This document shows positions 1-12,400 of a DNA stretch of 64,000 nucleotides, piece by piece (position 1 is the stretch's first letter; each line of letters opens with the position of its first letter). The translations under genes and the position numbers were made by a program. The notes under the pieces were generated by a model. The model did not search any database. It saw only the letters and a list, made by a program, of their open reading frames with translations, and was not told where the DNA came from. Source of the stretch: Erodium maritimum (Eukaryota; Streptophyta; Magnoliopsida; Geraniales; Geraniaceae); the NCBI GenBank assembly GCA_963921825.1, contig OY997596.1:5895001-5959000 (forward strand). The letters run 5' to 3'.

Positions 1-3000
1 TTAGTTGAAAAGATTATGAAGCTTATTCCTGATTTTGAAGAACAATGTATGTTATTCTGTATCTCTGGTTATTTCCTTTTTTTGTTGTCGTAATCTCTCA
101 GTCAATGAAGCATACACTTGCAATCCACATTGACAGATGCAGTTGACTTATCTGATAGGTTTTGATGATCCCCAAGTTGTACTTGTACCGCTAGCAAACT
201 ATTTGAGACCCATGCTTATCAAATCTTGGATGGAGAAAAGAAAAGCATTGTTTACAGAAAATGCAGAGAGAATGAAACATTTGCTTGATAAATTGCAGAA
301 GAAGTTTGATGAGGTTAGGTCATTTGAGTGTTTTTGCTTAATTGGATCTTTGGTATGTTAGATTTTCTTACCTTTGATCTTTCCTGCAGTCGTTCTTAAA
401 CATGCAACTATATGAGAAGGCATTAGATTTGTTCGAGGATGACCAATCAAATTCAGTAAGTTCTTCCAAATCGAGAATTTGATACTTTAGGAGTATCCTA
501 TGATGATAAGGGTTAAACTCATGTGTATTTATGATTTTCAGGTCAATTTGCACAGACATTTGCTAAGAACAACCGCTGCATCTATTGTGGATACACTGCT
601 CTTTAATTTGGTAGGAATTATGCATTCGTCTCTCTCTCTTTCTCCTATGTCTTAGCCCTAATGGGCTAAGATATAGTAAAATGATTGAACCGAGGTTTCA
701 AATTTCTAATAATGTGTGCTCATTTGATATAGGATGTGCACAACAAATTGAAGAATGGGATTGAGGTCGAAGAATCTCAAAGTTCAGAATCTGTTTCACT
801 TAGTCCTGGAGAAAGAACTACTCTTGTATATATCTCACCATATCAATTTAGTGATACATGAGTAATTGTACTCTTTAGCTGACATTTTATTGGATCTAAG
901 TTAACTAACTTTGGCTATTCATTCGTGGAAAAACATCTCTAGTATCAAAAGGTCTCATATATTGTACTATTGCAGGCAAAGACTTTGCCTGGAACTCTCT
1001 CGCAGAAGGCTCTAGTAGTAGATGAAGCTTTAGAAGGAAAGGTTTGTGCTTCATGTCAGGACCATAGCTTTCATTTCTTAGATATTTTTGTGTGAAATCG
1101 ACTGTTTTTTAATAGTTTGTGGGAGAAGTGGCAGGGACTTCAAGTAATAAGCATGAGGTCCCTGGTTACAATCCCACACCTGCGGTTATTTCCTGCAAAA
1201 ATGGTTTGCTGGTGGTTAATAGGGTAATAAGTTGTTGGTAGGTGCTTTAGTATGATAGGCAATGGCATCCTCAGATTACAACTTGTATTTAGGATCGATA
1301 TGGGAAGCTCATGAACAAGTTCTGAAGTTGTACAAAACAAAAGTAGATCAAGTGTTTGAATTGATTTCTGTTCTTGATCTTCATTTCTTTGTCCACGATG
1401 ACTTAACTTTGCGGTCGCGCTATATATAAGTTTTCCATCATTTTTTTGTTTGTTTTTAATTCCTGTTTCATCATTGTATTATGAAGGTTAGTTTTTGAAG
1501 AACGGAGTAAAAACGTTTATAAGTGTCTTTTGTTTATGGTCATTGGCAGATGATAAAGATACTTCATAATTTGTTTCTGTTTGGTAGCAGCGCTCTTTAA
1601 CTATCTTCATTTTTCTGCCTACTTTTCTCGCGTCACTTTTAACTTAACCATTTATGTAACAGCGGGTGGAGACATTCATGACTGCACTAAGAGATTTTGC
1701 AGAGGAGAGGTACCATGTCTCTTCATTATTTGGGTGTTGGTGTGAATCCTTGTGGATTCTGGTACTCTCACGGACATGATGTGGTATTTCATTTGTCTTT
1801 TGAATTTCATCTTTTCAGTGGGCTGCTTGTTAAGAAGCTTGACAAGAAATTGGAAAGAGCTCTTTTACATTCATATCGCAAGGTACACCCTCAGCCTTTG
1901 AAGGATGTTTGACTTCATTCATATTTATACCTCAAACGTATGCCGGAAGTTAAATTTCCACCACATATATAATCTTGCAGGGGGTTTATGTACTATAGAG
2001 CTTGCTATTGGCATTACTTGTTTTCTGTGCGTTGTACTTGCATATGTAGTATTGGGGCTACTGTCATATTTGGACAGTTGTAATCTTATGAATTTCCAAG
2101 TTTGTTTGAAATTGTACAAAGCTTTTAGAAACATTTGATAAGATCAGCTACCATATCTAAGCTTATAAGCTTTACAAAATTACGTCTCTGTTCTCTGATA
2201 TAGAGCTTAACTTTTAAAAACCGTGGCCAAAAGTGATATCTTTTTTTTGGCTTGACAATTTTCAAGTTTTAAGCCAGTTTATTTCCGGTTACTAGTATTT
2301 TCTATTACTAGTTTCCTATTAGCTTTTCCTATTTCTATATTGAGTAGCATTATTGTACTTCCTATTTAGTACAGAGTTAATCCCTATATAAAAGGATGCT
2401 CTCATTGTATTGAACAACAAGAATTATCAATAAAACACTGAATTTGACAATTTTCGTTCTTATTTGCCTTCTCTCTTTCTGTTGTGATTATCAGGATTTG
2501 ACGGTTCAAGTTTCTACTGAAACTGACCCAGTTGCTCTTCTGCCAAAGGTGGTTTCGCTACTTTATGTGCAGGTAAGTTCAAATGTATTTACCTCTACAG
2601 ACATTTCATGCAGGATTTTGTTTGGCATTCCATTTTAAATGTGGATTTTTCCCCCATAGGTTTACAATAAAGCTCTACAAGCCCCTGGGAGGGCCATTGC
2701 TGTTGCTATTTCTCGATTGAAGGTATGTTATATATGTAATAAAAAAAAGGGGGAAGAAGTTAGTTTTGTCAAATACCAAGCATACTCTTAGCTCACTATA
2801 TCCTACGTAAATTTTGAGAATCCGGTAATAGTAATATAAAAAACTTATATTTCACTCGTAAAGGTCATGTTGAATAGCAGGTAATAAATATCACTGACTT
2901 ATTATACTAAAACAATCATATGATTTGCACCGTCCCCAAATGCATGAACATGTGTCTGTACCATTATGTTAGGAAAACATCATATTATTAAATCTGCTAA

Positions 3001-3835
3001 ACAACGGATCCCAAATCAGTTCATGTGGACCTTGCTCGTACTATTTGGATATTCATAGCTTGTACATATATAACCGAAGTTGGTATGTTCTGTTTGGTTA
3101 TATAGCTTGTAAAAGAATAATTGCTAGTCGTTCCGGCCCGGAATAGTATTTATTGAGTTGATTAAAGTCTTGGGTAGTTCCTTAATGCCATTAAGTAGAT
3201 TATGGGGAGGTGAGGTTATTCTAATGCACACACTAATATTCTAATGGGTTGGAGTTAAAATTATTCTGCATCATACCATGTTTGGTTTCTTTTCTTGTTT
3301 TTTATTTCACGCTTGCTTGGTTAATCATTTCAGGATAGACTAGATGATTCGGCTTACAAGATACTGACAGATTACCAAACAGCAACAGTCACCGTCTTAT
3401 CACTGATGTCTGCTGCAACTACCGATGTGAGTAAACACTGTAAATCATTCTTAAAATGTAAATTGTAAACTAATATAGGCCATTAGATCACGTGGATCCA
3501 ACTATCCATCCTTTTTAACGGGGTTTAATAATAAAAATACAATTGAAGTTCTGTATATTTACAATTCATGTCATTAATGATTTTTTTTAAATCTGTTCTA
3601 TCTACTATACTCAATCTGATGGCCTATATCTATGCTTGTATGATGAAATCTCATGCATGTGTGAGTTAGTGTTCTATCGTTTTAGCTCATTGATAATTTG
3701 TGAGCCTTTGACTTTTCTCAGGAGGAAGACTGCACATCGGATAGAATTATGAGCAAAAGGGAGCTGCTGGAGAACCTAATGCCTGCACTTAAAGGCCTGG
3801 TCTTGAACACCTCACAATCGTCACCCACCGTGTAA
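1..3835 (+). CDS. UFL1: E3 UFM1-protein ligase 1 homolog (3' part of gene)
   Basis: UFL1 transfers the ubiquitin-like modifier UFM1 to target proteins, mainly at the ER/ribosome interface. Only the C-terminal part is in the window; the gene starts upstream. Exons read by eye: 1-46, about 137 or 159 to 313, 390-455, 542-610, 733-825, 976-1041, 1663-1709, 1819-1882, 2495-2572, 2660-2722, 3334-3426 and 3722-3835 (TAA). From exon 2 onward all phases agree. Recognisable stretches are VVLVPLANYLRPML, NMQLYEKALDLFEDD, LHRHLLRTTAASIVDTLL, KKLDKKLERALLHSYRKDL and NKALQAPGRAIAVAIS, all typical of plant UFL1. Oddity: the exon 1-exon 2 join does not keep frame with the nearest acceptor (see findings). 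Its 3' end faces that of VIP2. Family assignment is confident; expression status is not shown. Confidence 0.88.
2265..2440 (+). repeat. LTR-like sequence in a UFL1 intron
   Basis: This stretch has the make-up of a plant Copia LTR: repeated 'tttcctatt' blocks, a TATA-like tatataaaagg near 2384, then a start-site-like region and 'caataaaaca' near 2437. No internal domain follows, so it would be a solo LTR or fragment. I could not fix ends or a target-site duplication. Confidence 0.35.
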
Positions 3836-4318
3836 ATCATTACTGTGGAACGCTCACGCATGCAATTACATACCAACCTCACAAAGATGAAGATGGAGGG
3901 AACTTCAGAAAGTCGTATCCTCGTGAAGATAGAGTTGTCTTAAATAATGTATACTCAGGTGAACTTTTTGGAGTGATGATTCCTAACCTGTGACTCCAAT
4001 CTTTTGATATTGGGAGGGCACCATCAGGACTTCATACTACATGTATCTCAGTGAACTATATTGACTTAGTGCAATTTAAAACCCACCTCTTGTCAGTTCA
4101 GTTTTTTCGTATCACTTTGTCCCTTAACATGGAATGCCACAAAACTATTAATGTTTAAGGTATCTTAGTTGTTATATTTAAGTAATGTTATTTAAATTGC
4201 AGTAAATTCAGATTTGTAGGAGGAAAAAAAATGCGAAGTCCACCCAAGAAGCTCATGGCTAATAGTTAATAATAACACACCTTTCTCGATTTTTACCAAT
4301 AATCAGTAGTTGGTATTA
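3836..4318. other. 3' flank of UFL1; no gene seen
   Basis: AT-rich sequence following the UFL1 stop codon, presumably its 3' UTR and intergenic spacer. No coding frame or structured element was recognised. Confidence 0.5.
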
Positions 4319-4713
4319 GGGAAAATTTCTATATAATATCCTACCAAATGTTTATTTATAAGATAATACTTAATAATTTTTTTGTAATATAATATCATGT
4401 TAAATATTTAACCATAGTTTGTTACTTAACCATTAACTTTAGATTATTTTTCTATTTAAAAATATAAAAAGTCTAATATATCTTACCAAGAAATGTCAAA
4501 ATTTTAAATTTCCAGATAAATAAAACACAATTTTGACATTTCGTTGTGAACAATATTTTTGACTTTTTATACTCTTTGAATGAAAAAATAACATAAAATT
4601 AACGGTTAGATACCAAATTAAATGTTTGACAAAATATTATGTTACAAAAAATATTTATCATAACATTAATTTGTAAACTAATGTTTGGTAGAGTATTATA
4701 TTGAAATTTTCCC
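4319..4713. mobile_element. MITE with GGGAAAATTTC terminal inverted repeats (Mutator-like)
   Basis: The left end starts GGGAAAATTTC and the right end reads GAAATTTTCCC. The inverted similarity continues inward through ATAATAxxCTACCAAA-type sequence for roughly 100 bases per arm. The flanking 9-mers are TTGGTATTA and TCAGTATTA (7 of 9 match), consistent with a decayed 9-bp target-site duplication as made by Mutator-like elements. No transposase is encoded. It lies between the converging 3' ends of UFL1 and VIP2. Confidence 0.72.
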
Positions 4714-4954
4714 TCAGTATTATCATTCCAGCCATGCATAGAACATCAGAGTCTGAGACATGTGGGCAATGACATTGAGAAATAGAAGAGAGAATGAAAT
4801 GGGTCATTTACTGCAGCAACAAGATCAATACGACAACAATTGGATACAATTTTGCCTAGTCAAAGGAACATCATCAAATGCTCAACACTGACTTGACACT
4901 AATTAAAAAGAGTTCCTTCAGCTAAAACTTTACACTCTAAGCAGAAAATGTCGG

Positions 4955-7900
4955 CTAATGTTGCGGTAAGGCAGGTCTCTTTTCCAACATCTCGTAGTGG
5001 AGAACGAAATTATCCTGCATGCACCCATAAATTTTAAACTAAAAGCGTTACAAGGAGAGAAACTAGAATTCTGTATGAAAATTCCAAGGTTGAAGCTAAC
5101 CACAAACCTTGCGTATCGTCTCAAACATGTTTGGATCAAAACAATGATAAGATCCTCTTTCATAGGTGTTTGTCTTCACGAGTGGCTCTATGTTTGGGAC
5201 TCTTATCAACCATGCTCGAAGCTCTTTGTGATAAAACCAGCCTCTATTGTAACTGCCAACAAAACATATCTCAGCATCCAGACTTCCAGATGATTTGTGT
5301 TTTTAAATAAATAATAAATATATAGCTACACAAGTTACAGTAAACAAGGGAAAGGAAAGGAAGTATAGCTATAGGAATACAATCCGTTGTAAACCCAACC
5401 TTACATTGTTAATTGCAAAACAATCAGGGACATTAGATCAAATATAATAGATGGATGGTCCAGATTAAATTAACATTAATGGCATGAATGATAAATATGC
5501 AGACCTTTAAATTTATATTTATTATTAGAAAAAAAAACCTACAAACATGGGATGTTAGATAACTTAATCTACTGGCCCAGATTGGTTTACAGTTAACAAT
5601 GTAAGGTTGGTTTACACCAGATAGTGCCAATGGATGTGGATGGTTCCTAGTTTCTATTCTGAGGATTGTTTTTATTAAATTTGTTACCATATATATACAC
5701 TATCATTTCATCTGGATTTGGATACATACAGTTCATTTGCAGCAAATATCTGAGCTTCGTCTTTTGGCATGCTGCAAATTAAACGAAGGAAATATATTAA
5801 ATTTTAATAGTTATAAAAGTTGTACATTGCAATAGAGATAAAAATATACATGCAAGTCACGCACCTGTAAAATATATAAAACAACGTTTCCACAGTGAAC
5901 TTTGTGAAGTAGCCTTGCTGCAGTCATCCAAGAGATATAAGAGTTGGAAACAATAATTGTCAGATACTGAAAGTAAGGGGAACACTCGGGTGAAAACTTG
6001 AAGGTTGGAAAGTTAAATATAAAAACAGGAAACTAATCATAGCCATTGGATTGCAATTTTAACGGTTGAGATTAAATTGTACACAACTTTCCTATGTTGA
6101 GTTAGGTTTCCAAACTTCGGTTTAGAATATCTCAACTGTTAAAAGAATTCAATCCAATGGACACAGATGGTTTTCAGTTTTCACTCTAACCTTTGGTTTT
6201 CACCTGATTCTGTTTCCTAAAAGTAAATGAAAACCGAAAAAATAAAAGAAGGATGTAAGGGAAACTCACATGTAGGGTAGGTGGTTGTTTAGCATAATAA
6301 CATTGTGGCACCGTGAACTCTGGATCACCTTTAGCCGGTTTGTCAGACCACGGAGAACCAAATGTCTTGTGGAGATTTTCAGCTGAATTCAAATTTAACC
6401 CAAGTGTTGTCAGATCGATTCCAAGTGCGAGAGAAGTCAGATCAGGATCACTCATCCTTATGACGCTCAGCAAGCCAAGCAAGCCAAATGGATCTGGGGA
6501 GGACTGAGATGCTTGCATGGATTTCATGCCCTGATCCCTGTATGATTGGCTTGCAGCTGACATTTGTTGTAAGCGAAACTGTGACTGGTTCTGCTGTTGA
6601 TACTGCTGAATGAGTTGATCATACGAACCCATGTTGGAGACTGAGCTTGGAGAATTGAGAGGCCTCAATCCTATGCCAGGAGGGCCACTAGACTGAACCA
6701 AAATACAGAAGCTCAATAATGAGAATGCTGGAATTTGATTTCCAGGATTACATATTGAACAAAGTGAGTATCTAATGGGTAAAATGATCCTTATAAACAC
6801 GGATAATATCATTCAGCTATCCCTAAGTATGCTCCATTCTCCACTAACTACCCGAGTTTTAAAAAAATTGACAACCCCCTCAAATTTTGAGTCTCATTTT
6901 AGGATGTGAAATGATAAAAATAGCCGCATATAAAAAATAAACAAGGGTATTCTCATCATTTCACACCCTAAAGTTGACAACTGGGGTAAAATGAGACTAA
7001 AAAAGCTTTAGGGGGCTGCCAAAAACTTTTAAAACTTAGGGGTAGTTGATTGAAAAAGGTATATACTTAAGGGTAGCTGAGTGAGATTATCCCTTCAAAT
7101 TAATACCAATATCTGGCACAAAATAGCTAGGGATCTTGCTACGTTCGGCATGAGATGAGAAACTATACTAAACAGAACTCTTTGTAGTTGACAGTTCCAA
7201 AAACTTTTTAAACTTAGGGGTAGTTGATTGAAAAAGGTGAATACTTAAGGGTAGCTGAGTGAGATTATCCCTTCAAATTAATACCAATATCTGGCACAAA
7301 ATAGCTAGGGATCTTGCTACGTTCGGCATGAGATGAGAAACTATAATAAACAGAACTCTTTGTAGTTGACAGTTCCCCTCTAAGCAGTGTATTAGCGTTT
7401 TCAAGTGCCGTGTTTAGAAAAATAATGCACTATCTTGTCATTTGCAAGACCATATACCACTAAGTACAACCAATGACATGCACAGTCCCATACCTGTGAA
7501 TGGTATGATGAATGTGCAGATGGGGGGAACATATCAGAGCCATGTAAATGGAGAAGATCCTGATTGTTAACAGGAGAAAAGGAGGCCCCACTACTGACTG
7601 ACGGAGAATGTTGTGGTTGTTGCTGTGGTCGATAGGATGAATAAGTTCCTGCCAAGTTGAATCCACCAGATCTTCCCATCTGGTATAGTGAAGCAGCATT
7701 TTAAGCAAGGAAATTTTTAAATAACTAAAAAGTTAATGGTTGGTTTCTCTTTAACAAGTTTACAACTCACAGAGAAAGGCTGAGATTGCATCATTGACAT
7801 CGTATTGTCATGAAGTTGCTCTTTTTGGTGCATGTCCATGCTATAATCACCATTACCACCTATAAAAGAAATGGTCAACCACAACAGGTAAGGACTCCAA

Positions 7901-10768
7901 CTAGGCAATGTTCAGTACACTTTACGTCCTAAGCTCGAAACACAGCATTCATGACACGTTAAGATTATCAATGTGGCCATATTTGGTAAAGCACCTAAGT
8001 AGAATTAGAGCTCTAGTTAATTGGTTGCTTTTTACCTATATAATGAGAGTATTAGGTTGTAACTTGTATGTCAGTATAAAGTTATCATCAACAATATTTT
8101 ATATTCATACTTGTTTCACTATTCTAAGATAGAGTACAATCCTCAATTTTTGAGATATGCTTTACACTTTCTTTCAATGATATGGGAACCGCAGACCATC
8201 CCTGAGGAGGCTGGCAGAGCAATTTACCATCATGACTCACCCACCCCGCTAAATCACAACTAGCATTTCAGAAGGAATCAAAGACCAGCATATGCCTATC
8301 ATACTATCACAGCTTCATCATCAATAAGTTATCCTTCTAAGCCATATGGAGTCTGGGCCACAAATGGATCCAATGCCAAATATAGATTATAAACTGAACT
8401 CCCCACACTCTTGAATCTTCAAAGCTACATGAATTTTAATACCATCACTGTCCATCTTATATATCCCCACATCCATCAACTAAAAAGAAGGCATTTTCAT
8501 AACGAACACAATATTCTGAACTGCAAGACTCGTATGGACAAGGTTTGGCTACCATTTTGCAAGGGATGCAGAATATTAGATCCAGGTTTAGCTACATAAA
8601 TTTTAATACCATCACACTGTCCATCTTATATATCCCCACATCCACCAACTAAAAAAAGGCATTTTCATAACGAACACAATATTCTGAACCGCAAGACTCG
8701 TATGGACAAGGTTTGGCTACCATTTGGCAAGGGATGCAGAATATTAGATCCAGGTACATACACACCTTTGAACCCCGGTCCTGGTAAAGCTGGAAAATCT
8801 TCATTTTGAATGCTGAACTCTTGGTTTTGTTGAACAATTGGTCCAAGACCTTGCTTCCGAAGTGAACCTGAAAACTTAGTTTTTGCATCATATTCACCAT
8901 TAAAGCTAAATCTAAGAACAGAACGAACCAAAATCAAAATTATAAATCTTTCTTATTTTACCCAATTGTCCACCAGCTGAACTAGGACGACTTGTCAACT
9001 GAGGGAAATCATTATTAATGTCAAACGGGGAGCTGTCGTTGTTAACGTCATTCAACATTCCCATAGAACTTAGATTATTCACCCCTTGGACGTGACTTTG
9101 TGAAAGTGGGCCTCCAGGAGGATAGGAACTTCCCAACATAGACATTACCTGCGGAGATCCTGAACCCAACCAAATGCTGGTTAGACAATCAAATCTTGCA
9201 AGTATGCTAGAACAGTTTTATTTTGCCAATGATAAACAACTTCCTAGGATAATACACATATGAAAGATTAATGGGCAAAATAGACACAAGGAAGTGATAG
9301 AAATAACACCAGAAAAGAACATTGAACTCTAAAATGAACTATTGCTCACAATGAGGCAATACAAGGATTAGGATTCTCTGCAAACTAAAAGTTTCATAGT
9401 AACTTACTAACTGATATGGACTGAAATTTGGGGGATCAGAAAGAAAAGAGTTCTAAATTAGTTGTAGTAAGAGTGACATATTTTAATAGAATTGAGTTCC
9501 TGTAGATGAAGCACAAGTTTGGGAAGAAGTTTAGCCATTCTCAGCGAGAGAACAGAACATGAAATTCTCTACTAACTGTCCCAAGTAGTTATTACACTCT
9601 ACTTTTAAGCCAAGTATCTACTATCTCTCAGAATTAATCAAGCAATACAAGTTATATCAAGTACAAAAGCAGTAAAAGATATCCAACTGGAAGTTATAGC
9701 CACCACTATACACACATATATACAAACATATATCTGAGTCACCAATTAAAACTATTGTACCTTGTGGAAGCACACCACCCATCAATCTATTTGGTCCTTG
9801 AACATTTAAACCTCCAGATCCACTGTTCCCTGTGAAATTCAAACGAGAACCAAGACCGGGCATAGACAATCCTCCACCAGAGCTTATGCTCCTTCCAATG
9901 TTGCCTCCACCAACCATATTTCCCATAGAACTAGTGATACGAGGACCTGCATTACCCAAAATTGGGGATACACCACCCAATCCTGGAACAGCATTCCGGT
10001 TACCAATTGCAGCAGAAGTAGGGAGAATACCAGGAATTGAACCTCCAACACCATTTGTGCTACTACTAAAGCCAGGATTTCCTACAACACTTATACCTCC
10101 TCTATTCGTGACTCCAGAATGTCCATGGGAGCTTCCATGAGATAACTGCAAAATAGATTAACAAAAAAACAGCATTATAGAACCATCAAAGTAAGTGAGA
10201 GAGTAAGTGACAGCAAAGATAAATCTCTCTGCTAGGTCACTCTTCTCAAACTACAGTCAGCATTCGGTGTGTATTATATAGCTACCTGCGAAAGAGCTAC
10301 AGGGAGATTATTTGATTGAAATCGTCCACTAGAAAGGCTTCCCGAAGGTTGTTGCACCCCACCTGATGGAACATTACTCATCGTTGAGTTTCTTGATGTC
10401 AGTGTACCTGTCATGTTGGGAACATTAAAGCTGCCATGAATGTTCTGCATGCCCGGGATACTTCCTGCAAAACACAACCTTATGTTAAGTATCAATGATG
10501 ACAAAGAAGTATATTAACTCCAGTTATATCTACCTACCACTATGATGAAAAACAGGAGAGGCTGCACCAGACTGACCAGAGAAAGATGAAGTAAAAGACC
10601 GCCCTGTATTGTCCGAAAGATTTGATGCTGAACCGTTGAGAGATGACTGCAAAAATAAATCCCATAACATTTCACAACAAGCAGACAATCATGCTCCAAA
10701 ATATGACCAGAACATAAATGAGAATTCCCACAAGCTACAAAATATCTTACATTGGTTTGCATAACCAT
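4955..10768 (-). CDS. VIP2: VIP2 / NOT2 subunit of the CCR4-NOT complex
   Basis: Plant NOT2 family protein (VirE2-interacting protein 2), a scaffold subunit of the CCR4-NOT complex acting in transcription, mRNA decay and small-RNA biogenesis. Thirteen coding exons (minus strand): 10768-10751, 10646-10538, 10464-10286, 10145-9761, 9159-8962, 8867-8766, 7859-7771, 7679-7494, 6692-6270, 5917-5865, 5771-5730, 5252-5108, 5014-4955. They total 1989 nt, 662 aa, and all phases agree. The N-terminal two thirds are Gly/Ser/Asn/Gln-rich (NGSASNLSDNTGRSF; QLIQQYQQQNQSQFRLQQ). The C-terminal NOT2/3/5 domain starts around DPFGLLGLLSVIRMSDPDL and contains SMPKDEAQ, NRGWFYHKEL and the ending LEKRPALPQH. The start codon in the 18-nt first coding exon is the least certain point. 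Introns carry a MITE and two tandem duplications. Confidence 0.93.
6801..7093. mobile_element. Small inverted-repeat MITE in a VIP2 intron
   Basis: The left end reads GGATAATATCATTCAGCTA and the right end, reverse-complemented, reads GGGATAATCTCACTCAGCTA. Similarity continues inward past 'ctaagtat', 'actacc' and 'cagccccct' for about 100 bases per arm. There is no coding capacity. It sits in the intron between the coding exons ending at 7494 and starting at 6692. Confidence 0.62.
7021..7376 (+). repeat. 178-bp near-perfect tandem duplication (VIP2 intron)
   Basis: The block at 7021-7198 is repeated at 7199-7376 with only a few changes (for example actttta/actttttt near the start and tatac/gaata further in). 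The unit contains the right end of the adjacent MITE plus flanking intron, so duplication followed the MITE insertion. Confidence 0.9.
8424..8754 (+). repeat. 167-bp tandem duplication beside a VIP2 exon
   Basis: 8424-8586 is repeated at 8591-8754 with a handful of substitutions and small indels. The second copy ends about 11 bases from the donor side of the VIP2 exon 8867-8766. No exon sequence is duplicated. Confidence 0.88.
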
Positions 10769-11048
10769 TCTAGCACATCATGTAGATAGAATTTTATAAT
10801 AAATCATGATAATAAGTAAATATCAAAAAATCAAGATCTCCATATTGCTGCAGATAGGAATAAATTGAAGTAGATAATATACAATACATTTAATAACCCC
10901 GACATTGCAGCAGAGTCAAATGATCATCCAAAAAATCATTCCTGGCTGAGAACAGCTTCTTCTTGTCTTGAGAATCAATAGAGTAAAAAAAAGCAAATTT
11001 GAAATGTTGTGTCTTGTATATTCAACCTATAGCCTGAAAAGGGACATT

Positions 11049-11340
11049 GTGATTGTAAGAGACTTCTCCAGATATGGGGTAAATGTATAAATATGATGAA
11101 AAACCAAGAAGAAACACCAACATCTATAATGTTGATATTGTATAGTGTGATTGTAAGAGACCTCTCCAAACACGAAAAGGATGTAAAATTATGCATGTAG
11201 CCAATTTTATAATACAGTGAAAAAACATGAACAAAACCCGATAATCTACAGCGTGATTGTAAGAGACTTGTCCAAATATCTAAAGGAGGTACAAGCACAC
11301 AAACAACCAAATTAGGCAATATGATGAAAAACCATGAACA
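11049..11340 (-). repeat. Degenerate ~100-bp repeat, three units
   Basis: The phrase GTGATTGTAAGAGAC recurs at about 11049, 11147 and 11253, each followed by 'tccaaa/gata' and, 50-70 bases later, by a 'gaaaaacca(t)gaa' type stretch. It lies in the long 5'-UTR intron of VIP2. Function unknown. Confidence 0.6.
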
Positions 11341-12243
11341 ACTTCATCATCTATAATCTTAAATCTTTGAACTCAAAGACTAACCCATTCACCTCATGTG
11401 TTATTTCCTAAAGTTACAACGGCAGACTTACTAACATTTCTGATAATATAATAAATAATTGGTATTCTTGTATCTTACTTAAACTAATAGTTCGGTTGGA
11501 TGAAGCCGTTCAGAAGAAAAATATAAGAAATGCTAACATTATTTAACCATCAGTATGTAGTCAGCAAAATTAGTCTCCTCCTGGATAGTGATAATTTGAT
11601 GACAGATATTCTTATTTAGAGATTATCCAACCCCTTCATTCATGAGTAGAATTATTTTGTTTATCTGATTACAGATAAGTTCTTTACTTAGAAAAAGAAA
11701 TAATCAGAAATCTCAAGAACTGAACCACAATAACAAAGAAGAAGCGAGAAGCATTAATATCTTAGTTAATTAACCAATGAATGATCATTTTTAAGATAAA
11801 CACTGATTACAATCATGTTTATGAGCATCATTTCCAAATAGAACCACCTTCTTTATGCAACACAATGCAGCAGCTCAGGGTTATGTAAACCAAACATTTT
11901 ATCATTCATCAAAATAATGAATTATATATGAATAATTTAGCATAAAAAGCGTAAAACACTCGTTTTTGTTCATTTCTCTACTGCTTCTCCGCATCGAAGC
12001 TCTAATGAGATGAAATTCTTCAAACTCAATTTCGCAATTTACTTGAAAAATATATCTATTAAAGCAGGATGATAAAAACATTAAAAAATAATTCCGAGAT
12101 CGAAATTCACGAACATGAAGAACAAAAGAAACGATGAGCAGTGAGAGAATGCGAGGAAGAAACAGTGGAGGTCAACTAGGAAAATTACAGGGGAAAAATC
12201 GGAAGCGATTCGAGATCAAAGTCGGAACGTGAAGAGACAGTAC

Positions 12244-12400
12244 CTGAGATGCAGATCGGAGAAGCAGAGAGAGATCCTCGCTCCGAGTCAAATAGCAAGA
12301 TGGTGTGCCCTAAAACGAAAATCAAGATATCTGACGAATGAAAGGTTAAAGGAGAGAGAGAGAGAGAGAGGAGAGGGTGGGAGAGAAGCTGAGGGTATAA
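12244..12400 (-). promoter_or_regulatory. Probable non-coding first exon and promoter-proximal region of VIP2
   Basis: On the minus strand a CAG|GTACTG donor at 12244/12243 could join to an acceptor (GTGCTAG) just before the VIP2 start codon at 10768, giving a 5'-UTR intron of about 1.5 kb. Just upstream, 12354-12378 is a (GA)n run, i.e. CT-rich on the gene strand, a common feature near plant transcription starts. No minus-strand TATA box was evident. Confidence 0.5.

Noticed and set aside
4970-5000. Suspected frameshift at the VIP2 C-terminus
   Set aside because: On recount the T run has four bases and the frame reads through to LEKRPALPQH and a stop, as expected for the family.
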